From contig CM043952.1 in NCBI GenBank assembly GCA_014529385.2, positions 58,178,119-58,242,118 of the forward strand: a DNA stretch of 64,000 bases. Reading direction: 5' to 3'. The position numbers and the translations under genes were made by a program. Shown here piece after piece: positions 56,396 through 64,000 of this stretch; the stretch's first letter is position 1, and the number at the start of each line of letters is the position of its first letter. The DNA is from Adiantum capillus-veneris. Taxonomy: Eukaryota; Streptophyta; Polypodiopsida; Polypodiales; Pteridaceae. The notes below the pieces were generated by a model that was not told where the DNA came from, made no database searches, and saw only the letters and a program-made list of their open reading frames with translations.

Positions 56396-56922
56396 GAAAA
56401 GGTATGCAAGTAAATAATATAATAAAAGTAACCAATGAGTAGAAATCAATTTTTTGTTTTCACGAGGGTGAGGGTGAAAATGTGGGAGTGATTTGTATAA
56501 AGGAAAAATATGAGGTTAGAGTATGTACAATATTGGCAAAAAATATAATTATGGTGTAAGAGAATGAAAGAAGGTGTACATAGGTTTAATAAAACAAACA
56601 CCTAAGTAGAAATATTTAAATAAAATACCAAAATAATTATAAAAAATCCCTATATTTAGGCTATATATACAATGAAATATTTACACACAAAGAGGCCATA
56701 ATATACTTTTATTTTATTTTATTTTTTTATTTTTTTTGGCTCAACTAACCCAGTGACTAGCTAGCTGAGGGTTTTTAAGAAGATATGGGAAAAGCCCCCT
56801 AACTCACACACGCCTATGTACAATGAAATGGTAGGGATAGCCATAGCGTTTGGGGGAATTTGGTAGGGTGGAGTAACTTACTATGGCAATTATGGAGAGC
56901 CGAAAAACGGCTATCATTACAC
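56396..56922. other. AT-rich noncoding stretch
   Basis: No frame or recognised element; it contains short A/T runs. It is predicted to belong to the same repeat as D, but the matching part of copy 2 lies beyond the window. Confidence 0.5.
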
Positions 56923-57152
56923 ACTCTCTCTCTCTCTCACTTGATCTCATTCCCCTTCCTCTTCATCATTACTCCCAAGCATCCATCTCTCTTGGATGAA
57001 AACTTTGTTCTGGTGGTATGTTGTTTGCGTCCTAGCCGCTCAAGCTAGGCAGTGCCCCCTGTTTGCTTTACCATGACAGGCTCAAGGCGCGCCATTCGGT
57101 CCCCGGTGTTTTAGAGGCCGTCGGGGGTTCGGGGTTTGCTTTGCTCCCGTCA
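56923..57152 (+). repeat. Left LTR piece of G-I copy c
   Basis: Starts in a CT tract (56923-56938) and matches 62345-62560 to the terminal CGTCA. The sequence left of the CT tract does not match the right LTR. Confidence 0.85.
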
Positions 57153-57154
57153 TT

Positions 57155-57172
57155 TGGTGCCCCCACTGAGGA
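57155..57172 (+). promoter_or_regulatory. Primer binding site of G-I copy c
   Basis: TGGTGCCCCCACTGAGGA two bases after the LTR end, identical to the copy at 2358. Confidence 0.72.
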
Positions 57173-57227
57173 GGGCTTTCTAAGACCCTTCATTTTACAA
57201 TGCTGAAAGTGACGCCCACTATCAATC

Positions 57228-57485
57228 ATGGACGAATGGCTGAAGGAATTTTTTAACTAGAGGACGGAAGAAGAAGAGACGAAGGAGGCACTAGCTGCCT
57301 TCATTGAGGTGCTACTGCCAGGCTGCAGTGTCATCAACATTCAAAAGGTAAATTCTCCATCTCGTGTCGCTCGTTCTAACTATAAATTGAGAAAATTAGG
57401 TGGGAGGTCAGTGAAGTGCCATCATTGTTGTCAACCAAGGCACACTGTCAATGAGTGCCAACAACGAAGGCAACGAAAGGGCTGA
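57228..57485 (+). pseudogene. Leader frame with CCHC zinc knuckle, G-I copy c
   Basis: Same length and place as 2431-2688: start MDEWLKEF, a hydrophobic middle (AAFIEVLLPGCSV) and a C-terminal CX2CX4HX4C knuckle (CHHCCQPRHTVNEC) with an Arg/Gln-rich tail. The knuckle is conserved between copies while other positions vary. Not intact in this copy. Confidence 0.55.
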
Positions 57486-57788
57486 AGTCATCTACATCGA
57501 CATTCATCGCAAAGAACACATTCACATCAAGGAAGGGAAGCAAACGGTGAGACCTCTTTTCCCTAAAGAAACTACAGTCAAAGTTATAACTCCAAAGTGG
57601 CCTAAAGGGGCTGCTCGAGTCAAAGGCAAGGAGAAGATAAGCCAGTCTGGAAACACATGACCCCGAAGGGAGAAGCATCTGGCCAAGCAAGTGCTTCAAG
57701 GTCAGAAAGCTGGATTGTACCTAGTTTGCCAAAGAGGAAGTCATCCGAAGCTAAGCGGCGAAAGGTCGCCTACTGATTTGCACGACGC

Positions 57789-58187
57789 ATGCGAGTGCTA
57801 CCAATCCACTTCGACAATCCAGAAGAAGAAGTGGTAAGAAGATTCCCATGTCCTAGAGAAGAGTGGTTCGGCTACTGCTCTCGCTGTTTTGGAAAGAAAG
57901 TGGAGGATCTTCCTCCTCTCCCTGTACAACTTATCCTGAAGAAGCTCTCTACCACGGGAGAAACCCAGTGGGCTGGGGACGAGTTGCAACTGAATGGATT
58001 AGAATTCATGCAACACGCCGACTACGGAAATTACCTGCAATTGTTGTTAGCCAAGAGGCTGGGAGTGGTCAGACGCGTCGCCATCACCCCGTACGTGCTG
58101 AGCAACGAAGGAAAGGTAGAGCCCATGAAAGGCGACGACCTCTTGTGGATGTGCCGACTCATCAACACTGGCATGATAAGAGTATAA
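57789..58187 (+). CDS. Pre-gag ORF of G-I copy c, 132 codons
   Basis: Starts MRVLPIHFDNPEEEVV, with a Trp-Phe-Gly-Tyr-Cys-x2-Cys patch (WFGYCSRC), then PPLPVQLILKKL and a basic segment LLLAKRLGVVRRVAITPYV. It is closely matched by copy a (3003-3399). The role is unknown. A Cys pair plus basic patches would fit nucleic-acid contact, which is only inference. Confidence 0.55.
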   Translation: MRVLPIHFDNPEEEVVRRFPCPREEWFGYCSRCFGKKVEDLPPLPVQLILKKLSTTGETQWAGDELQLNGLEFMQHADYGNYLQLLLAKRLGVVRRVAITPYVLSNEGKVEPMKGDDLLWMCRLINTGMIRV

Positions 58188-58481
58188 GTAAGTATTTCAT
58201 CCTCTGTGCATGATGGAAAACGGGCCAACGGCATTCCCGTTCAGATTCTTGCAGCATATGCATGTGAATATCTATGTAGATAGGAAAGTCTTCTACCAAC
58301 AGAAGATCGTACACCTATTCGGTGTGGTGGTACTAGGAGAAATCCTCAATTCCCCGAACCCTATCATTCTCCCCATATTAGATTACCATCATTCGTTTAA
58401 TGTTTCTATCTTTATCTTGTTTTAACCTATCCACCCACCCTTGTAAAAAAGCTGCTATGAGCCGCACTGTTAATGTAATGT

Positions 58482-58503
58482 AAAAAAAAAAAAAAAAAAA
58501 AAA
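58482..58503. repeat. Poly(A) run of about 22
   Basis: A-homopolymer between the pre-gag frame and gag; copy a has a shorter A run at the corresponding place (about 3694-3702). Confidence 0.95.
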
Positions 58504-58531
58504 GAGGTTTGTAATTTCCTGAGTCACTACC

Positions 58532-59041
58532 ATGGCAAGTGTTTCTTTCCCCACGTTCAGTGGAAAGAAGGGAGAGGATCTCACCACCGACTTTTTGGAT
58601 GATTTCGACATTGCTTGTATCGTCTCCAACAAAGATGACGATGCTTCACGACTTAGAATTTTTCCTCTACTGATGAGAGTAGAGGCCAAGTCCTGGTATA
58701 ATGCATTGCCCCAGGCCACCAAGAATGCATGGGATGTGTTAATGGATACTTTTGTAAAGAGGTTTGGTGGAGGCACAACCTCGGAGAGGCTATGGCAGTT
58801 ACTGACAGAATTAAAGCAGGGAGGCCTGCTGGAGTATGCCACCTACGAGTCCAAATTTGTGGACTTATGGGAGAGATGGGTTGCCTCGCTGGAGGAAGGT
58901 GAAGGAGCGCCTAATTTCCTAAAGAAGGACCATTTCATTGCTGGTCTATGGTCGCCGCTTAGAGAGAAGGTGAAGGGAAGGTTTCCTGCAACATATGAGT
59001 TGGCAGTCGAAGTAGCCCGCCTTAAGGACAAGAAGCTGTGA
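58532..59041 (+). CDS. gag: Gag of G-I copy c
   Basis: 169 codons, MASVSFPTFSGKKGED start. A helical retrotransposon gag domain: TDFLDDFDIACIVSNKDDD, MRVEAKSWYNALPQATKNAW, DTFVKRFGGGTTSERLW and YATYESKFVDLWERW. It is shorter than most gag capsid regions but continues in the following Pro-rich frame. The start is supported by conservation with copy a (3731). Confidence 0.85.
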   Translation: MASVSFPTFSGKKGEDLTTDFLDDFDIACIVSNKDDDASRLRIFPLLMRVEAKSWYNALPQATKNAWDVLMDTFVKRFGGGTTSERLWQLLTELKQGGLLEYATYESKFVDLWERWVASLEEGEGAPNFLKKDHFIAGLWSPLREKVKGRFPATYELAVEVARLKDKKL

Positions 59042-59536
59042 ATGAAAGCCAAAGAAACCGAGTCAATAGAAGTAGGAACATCGCATCGACCAGCAACTAC
59101 GACAACCACCATTCCACCACCACCACCGGCTCTTGGGGTAAGAGATGACCAACAAGATATGTTGGCCCATATTACTGACCAACTGCAGAATTTGTCTGTC
59201 CACTTAATACAGCAAGGGAGGAGTCAAGAAAGAGATCAAGACCCTGGAAGAGCACGACGACAAAACAAGGAGTATCACTGCTACAACTACGGAGAAGATG
59301 GTCACGATATGTACTACTGTCCCAAACCACAACAAAACTATAATAGAGGAGGTAGGAGGAACCAATTTTCACCCCCTAGAGAAAGAACACCCCCACCCCG
59401 AGCACCAGTCCCACCAACACAAATTCTACGTCCGCCACAATCACCACTTACAATCATCCTACACCCACCACCAATTGGTACCCGCACACCAAGTATCATT
59501 GGTCTTGCAGAAGAGGTCAAGATGAGTGTAACATAA
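59042..59536 (+). CDS. Pro-rich, knuckle-like gag end of G-I copy c
   Basis: 164 codons: Thr/Pro-rich start, an Asp/Gln-rich helix (DMLAHITDQLQNLSVHLIQQG), a knuckle-like segment CYNYGEDGHDMYYC and a long Pro-rich tail. It corresponds to the region of copy a where G-II is inserted. Confidence 0.7.
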   Translation: MKAKETESIEVGTSHRPATTTTTIPPPPPALGVRDDQQDMLAHITDQLQNLSVHLIQQGRSQERDQDPGRARRQNKEYHCYNYGEDGHDMYYCPKPQQNYNRGGRRNQFSPPRERTPPPRAPVPPTQILRPPQSPLTIILHPPPIGTRTPSIIGLAEEVKMSVT

Positions 59537-59575
59537 GAAGGATTAAGTAAGAAGACTATTCAAAGAACTGAAGCA

Positions 59576-60745
59576 GTGGAACAAGAGGTTAAAGAATCAA
59601 AAGATGCTACCCAGGTGGGGGAGGTAAGTCAAGAAAATTGTGTTACAAATGTGAGTACATCTTTAACCTTGGATGAAATAGGCACCAAAGTGATCAATCG
59701 ACAGCATTGGGCTGTAAGGGTAAGAAGGTGTAAAGTGTTGATTAGGCCTCGTCAGAGTAAGAGGAATGCAAAGGTCATGAAAGATACAAGAGAAGAAGAA
59801 AACCAGCTTGTTAGCAAGGCTTTGCTAAAGATGGACAACATATCAAGCAAAGGGGAGGGCTTTGAAAACAGAAGCCTGTGCACCAGCATGGACCCACGAC
59901 AGTGTAGCAAGCTAAAGGAATCTTGCATCAAGTCAGTTTCACTAGAGGACAATAACAAAGAGGTAAGTATGACTGAAGGTTTGGAGTTGGATATTTCTCC
60001 AGAGGCTTGGCAGCCGAGCAAGATTTTATTGTGTAGTGTTATAGACTTGGAGATGGGTAATGCCTCTAGTCTACTGAAAGATGTTATAAACTTGGAGATG
60101 GGTAATGCCTCCAGTTTATGTGAGGATGTTCATAGTAAGTTTGATGATCAATATGTTGCCAACCTTTTAAGGATGTTCCAAACTCCTCCACAACACAGCA
60201 TTGTGTTTGCATGGGATGCATCAGACCTATGGCTATGGCTAGCCGCTATAACATATAGAGAGAAGATCAGCATGGAGATAAGAGCAAAGGAGCCATGGAT
60301 AGACAAAAGCCTGATAGAATGCAAGAATCAAGACCTCATTCGCAATTTGGTACAATTTTTTACAAATAGTGCATCCTCTCTTTGGAGAAAGGTAAGTGGA
60401 TTACGCTTGAATTTAAGCCGCAAGGTAGGTGGCTTGCAATTAGCATCAGTAAAGGAAGCTGACATGTTTGAGCACGCCCAAAAGAAGCATGATATGCTTG
60501 CAGTTTTTGCCAGTCATGGCAGTAAGCACGATTCTGAAGACAACTTGAGCTCACCACACCAACAAGGCGGCCATATATGGTGGATTCTTGGTACACTCTT
60601 GGGAATCATAATTTTCAGTTCTGTCTTTGCAGGAGCCAAGATGCTCATTTCCCCTCTCGCTACTGGTGGTTACAAATTTGGTCCAATTTGGCATGCAAAT
60701 TTTATTGTTCAGACACTGCAGACAATGATCCTATTTTTCACTTGA
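59576..60745 (+). CDS. Env-like ORF with C-terminal membrane segment, G-I copy c
   Basis: 389 codons starting MEQEVKESKDA, 40 bp after the gag end and 250 bp before the right LTR. The N-terminal half is charged. A roughly 16-residue unit is present twice (DLEMGNASSL at residues about 160 and 172). Trp-rich WDASDLWLWLAAITY lies near 220. A strong hydrophobic helix, WWILGTLLGIIIFSSVFAGA, lies near 340-360 and is followed by a second weakly hydrophobic end. Position and membrane anchor resemble env-like ORFs of plant Athila and SIRE elements, but no family similarity is recognised and no signal peptide was seen. A captured host gene is possible. Confidence 0.6.
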   Translation: MEQEVKESKDATQVGEVSQENCVTNVSTSLTLDEIGTKVINRQHWAVRVRRCKVLIRPRQSKRNAKVMKDTREEENQLVSKALLKMDNISSKGEGFENRSLCTSMDPRQCSKLKESCIKSVSLEDNNKEVSMTEGLELDISPEAWQPSKILLCSVIDLEMGNASSLLKDVINLEMGNASSLCEDVHSKFDDQYVANLLRMFQTPPQHSIVFAWDASDLWLWLAAITYREKISMEIRAKEPWIDKSLIECKNQDLIRNLVQFFTNSASSLWRKVSGLRLNLSRKVGGLQLASVKEADMFEHAQKKHDMLAVFASHGSKHDSEDNLSSPHQQGGHIWWILGTLLGIIIFSSVFAGAKMLISPLATGGYKFGPIWHANFIVQTLQTMILFFT

Positions 60746-60974
60746 GATCCAGGAGGACACTGGCACAAAGTTCTGGAAGCCATGGGCTTCCCCTTTAATC
60801 AACCGACACTATTCCAAGGAACAAGCTATCACCCGGACCTGTTACAGATTCATGAATATCCCAGAAATCTCACCAATGGCCAAATGGAATGGCTAATTCA
60901 GAAGGCAACTCGATATCGGATCCTACAGCTAAGCGGAAGAAGAAACAGAGCTAGAGACACGAATGCCTCTAGCC

Positions 60975-60990
60975 AAAAGGGGAGGGCTAA
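60975..60990 (+). promoter_or_regulatory. Polypurine tract of G-I copy c
   Basis: AAAAGGGGAGGGCTAA directly before the right LTR start TGATGGGG. Confidence 0.8.
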
Positions 60991-61800
60991 TGATGGGGGC
61001 TTCTCACAAGCCAAGCTCCCATACCCCTCTTCTCTCGTCCCCACCCCATGAAAACCCCCTCTTAGGGAGGGAGTGATAAAAGACATTGGAAAAAGTAAGA
61101 AAAAAATAAAGTATGATTATGTAAATATATAAGAAAGGTAAAATAGGCCACCTCATGCCTGCGGGGTAGCCCATCCCCACCTTGCCTCCTTTTTCTTCAC
61201 TGTTGCCCCGCCGGGTGTCCCTTTTCCTCTCCTCCACTCAAAAGGTCAAACCCCTCTCTCTTCCCCTTGTCCTTTCTCCTTTCTCTCTCCCCTCAAGCTA
61301 CCCCACCTCTCACCAATAATGCATTATAACTCCCCAATAATGCACCAACTCACATGCAACTTACCATATCTTCCAAAATAGTATACCCCACCCCCTCTTT
61401 CTCTCTCCTATCATATCCCATGACCCAAATACCCCCCTCTCTCTCTAAAATTTGAAATCTCTTTTGTCTTGTAGCCAGATGGCCTCCCCCACACTCACAC
61501 ACACTCAGTTTCACTGAAAAAGGTGCCCACAGACCCATCCCCACCCAGTGGTTACCTGATTTTCTTGTGTTCACACACATCTGCACACAGATTCACCTCT
61601 GAACACACTCCCCTCTCTCCCCTTTTGTAATTACTTTATTCTCCATGTCACTTTTTTCCATTCACCCATCTCTCTCTCTCATGAGACTGCTGTTCTGGCA
61701 CATATACACACAGCCAGACAAGTGGGGCCCACAGTCACATGGCCTATGTAGATAATGATTTCTTCATTTCTAAATTCTAGAATTTCTCCCCCCTCCTCCC

Positions 61801-61808
61801 CTATATAA
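61801..61808 (+). promoter_or_regulatory. TATA box of the G-I copy c right LTR
   Basis: CTATATAAAG context, GC-bounded, about 310 bp upstream of the polyadenylation signal. Confidence 0.72.
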
Positions 61809-62113
61809 AGAGGGGTCACCATCACACTAAGCACACACACAACATCACCAAAGAACACACTATGCACTGTGTGTGCCTAGTGCACACACACACACCCACA
61901 CCATCACCATCACCGCAATCACCATGCTCGTCTTGAGCATGACCTCTACACCCTTGGGCTATGGAAGATGAAGGGAAATCAAATGAAGGATGATGGCCAT
62001 AACCCTCGTGCGAGTCTTCGCCATCAACTCCCACCTATCCGCCATGTGCTCTACCACGCTCTCCCTTCTCATTCCCCTACCCTATGCTCCCCATTTCATC
62101 GCCTTATTCTGTA

Positions 62114-62119
62114 AATAAA
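62114..62119 (+). terminator. Polyadenylation signal in LTR (AATAAA)
   Basis: Canonical AATAAA downstream of the TATA box; fits an R region ending soon after. Confidence 0.55.
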
Positions 62120-62272
62120 GCTTGAGGTTTTGTGAGTATGTTTTCTTACAATGTTTTGCCCATGTCACGTGTGCGGAATCGCCACCTAGTCTTGTGTTTG
62201 CAGTGAGCTTGTGTATGTGTGAAGGATGTGCGGATTCGCCATGCTTCTGTGGTACCTAAGTACTAAGCCGCT

Positions 62273-62274
<2 letters not shown>

Positions 62275-62346
<72 letters not shown>
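62275..62346. repeat. (CT)n microsatellite inside LTR
   Basis: About 36 pure CT units; corresponds to the CT tract at 56923-56938 in the left LTR piece. Confidence 0.97.
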
Positions 62347-62349
<3 letters not shown>

Positions 62350-62560
62350 TGATCTCATTCCCCTTCCTCTTCATCATTACTCCCAATCATCCATCTCTCC
62401 TGGATGAAAACTTTGTTCTGGTGGTATGTTGTTTGCGTCCTAGCCGCTCAAGCTAGGTGGTGCCCCCTGTTTGCTTTACCATGATAGGCTCGAGGCGCGC
62501 CATTCGGTCCCCGGCGTTTTAGAGGCCGTCGGGAGTTCGGGGTTCGCTTTGCTCCCGTCA

Positions 62561-64000
62561 CTAGCTCAAGCTTTTCTATGCACCAAAGTGATGGTGTATA
62601 GAAAGCTTACTCTCTCTTTACAACCAAGATAGAACTGGCGTGTGCTACGCTCAATCTAGTGTGCAATGGTATAGTGATGTCTTTTACAAGGAGGAATGGG
62701 TTCTATTTATAGGTTTTAGAAGCCTTGATTAGGATTAAGCCTAATCAATTTTATTAGGAAAGATCAAGGATTATGAATTTTTATGAATTTCAAATGAAAA
62801 TGGGATCTCTCTTTTCTCTTGAGTCACATGGATGTGGGCTCAAGTAAGAGAATTATTGATGTGGTGAAAGGAGAGAAACTTCCATGGGAGTGAGTGAATT
62901 TGTTTTACTTGTGCGGTTGCCTACTCCATATGTTGATAGTGTGGGTGCATTTTTTACAAGAGAAGTTAGTTGTTAGTGGTAATAATCACTAGAATTGTTA
63001 GTGATACATTTACAATGGGTAGGATGAGTTGATTTGATGAAGGAAGAGGGGTGAATTAAAAGAGAATCATTGAGATGGTGAGGATTTGAAGAAGCTTGAA
63101 CTCACCCTTGTGTAGATTGTGGAAAAAATGACCGCTGGTCTTCTTCTTCTTCTTCGCTTCTTTACGCCGCCGCCACGGTTGACCACCACAATGAAAAGAG
63201 GATTTGTTGATGAAAAATCCTCAATTTTCAGAAGTTATCATGGTTAAGATGCTGAATTTTAGATATTTTTAGGAGAGGTAAATGAAATTGTAACATAGAA
63301 GCAATAGAGAGAGACATGGAGAGGGTGTATGTATGTAGAGGTTCATAAAAGAACTATAGGGATGAGAGAGAAAGGTAATGGTGAAGAGGGTGGGAGAAGC
63401 CATAGAATTTGCAGGTTTGAGTGAGGGAAGGAGAGGGAGGGATGTGTAAGAGTGAGTAGGTGTGTGGAAAGGTGAGAGAAGACTAAAAGCTACTTGTGAG
63501 AAAAGTGGGCAAACTGGGTTCCACTCAAAAAATCATAGCTCACCGCTGGTAGCTCCAAAAAGCATGAAAAAATTTGAGGTGATTAGTCAGAGCATGGGCT
63601 ACATTTTCTCTTTGGACCACCGCTCCAAATTTGGAGTGGAGATAGGTGCCAAAATTCTCACCAAAAAGCCTATTTTTTATGCCTGCAAAAGTCTTTTAGT
63701 GGCCCCCTCCTTTGTTGAATTTGTACAATGCATCCAAGAGTGAGCCCCTCCTTTGTCATATTATAATACAAAGCATCCAAGTTGCCCTTGACCCATGCAT
63801 GGAGGAGGATTATTGGTGAATAAAGAAATATATACATGGTGGGACTAGTGTATGGACTATTCATGGACTTTAGCTCAATGAGCACATGGTGTTAGAATAA
63901 TGAGTAAAAATAATAATAAAAATATGGAGGAGTTATGGATATGGAAAGATATTGGAATCATATGATATGGTCCCTCCTTGAATTATTTTGGGTGAAAGAG
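62561..64000 (-). repeat. Direct repeat D, copy 2 (cut by the window end)
   Basis: Begins exactly after the right LTR of G-I copy c with CTAGCTCAAGC and follows 54957-56395 to the last base. It includes the minus-strand TATA box at 62703-62712. Confidence 0.93.

Larger units (their letters stand above)
52136..56923 (-). mobile_element. Gypsy-type element G-V, gag and LTR-like region
   Basis: A minus-strand gag (52606-54312) with a following zinc knuckle, and upstream of it on the same strand an LTR-like promoter region with a TATA box (55099-55108). G-IV has inserted on its downstream side. Pol is not seen. The LTR-like region is duplicated at 62561-64000. The right edge near 56923 is a CT tract and may not be the natural end. 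Confidence 0.6.
56923..62560 (+). mobile_element. Gypsy-type G-I copy c, gag plus env-like frame without pol
   Basis: Left LTR piece (56923-57152), PBS, leader knuckle frame, pre-gag frame, gag, env-like frame, PPT and a 1570 bp right LTR. No protease, RT or integrase motif occurs between gag and the right LTR, unlike copies a and b. This suggests a nonautonomous form that depends on relatives. The sequence shared by the two LTRs differs at about nine of 215 positions (near 4%). Sequence after the right LTR starts CTAGC. The internal frames have few breaks. Confidence 0.82.
60991..62560 (+). repeat. Right LTR of G-I copy c
   Basis: 1570 bp, starting TGATGGGGGC and ending CCCGTCA. It contains pyrimidine-rich U3, a TATA box (61801-61808), CA-rich sequence after the likely start, AATAAA (62114-62119) and a CT tract (62275-62346). 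Confidence 0.85.

Noticed and set aside
61004-62034. Minus-strand frames in the G-I copy c right LTR
   Set aside because: Antisense to a clear LTR promoter, low-complexity, not conserved.

Overview
The window looks like intergenic DNA of a land plant with a large, repeat-rich genome. Almost all of it is LTR retrotransposons nested in one another, separated by long (CT)n/(GA)n microsatellites and LTR-type promoters. No host gene, rRNA, tRNA or CRISPR array could be supported. Very long CT tracts and very large Gypsy elements would fit a fern or a similar large-genome lineage, but that placement is a guess.

Layout. 1-1640: pyrimidine-rich low-complexity DNA, including one copy of a roughly 1.1 kb repeat (R) whose inverted partner lies at 47371-48618. 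1641-25606 (+): an old Gypsy element, family G-I copy a. It was split by a much larger Gypsy element, G-II, at 4509-23282. G-II is structurally complete: 942/945 bp LTRs about 98% alike, a CCATG target-site duplication, PBS and PPT. 25607-31530: degraded noncoding element DNA plus a remnant related to G-II. 31531-36.4 kb: an LTR of a further element, entered by a Copia element (31951-36347, minus strand, GAGGA target-site duplication). 36.4-41.5 kb (-): Gypsy G-III. 41.5-44.2 kb: noncoding DNA with minisatellites and a stray gag. 44.2-47.4 kb (+): G-I copy b. 47.4-48.6 kb: R copy 2. 48.6-52.1 kb (-): Gypsy G-IV. 52.1-56.9 kb (-): gag and LTR-like region of Gypsy G-V. 56.9-62.56 kb (+): G-I copy c, which has gag and a membrane-anchored env-like frame but no pol. 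62.56-64 kb: a near-identical second copy of part of the G-V LTR-like region.

Most unusual content. G-II carries nine copies of a perfect or near-perfect 24-32 bp palindrome centred on ACGCGT. Four lie in its leader and five behind its pol region, with recurring spacing of about 284 and 130 bp. G-II also encodes two successive HHCC zinc-binding modules before the integrase core, a second retropepsin-like DSGA domain after the integrase, a short frame built on repeated WxPKK motifs, and a large coiled-coil third ORF. G-I elements carry a small CCHC zinc-knuckle frame ahead of gag. The duplication around G-I copy c is best explained by unequal recombination between (CT)n tracts, and sequence just past the window edge would test this.

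All retroelements are treated as fossils. Divergence figures are by-eye counts.
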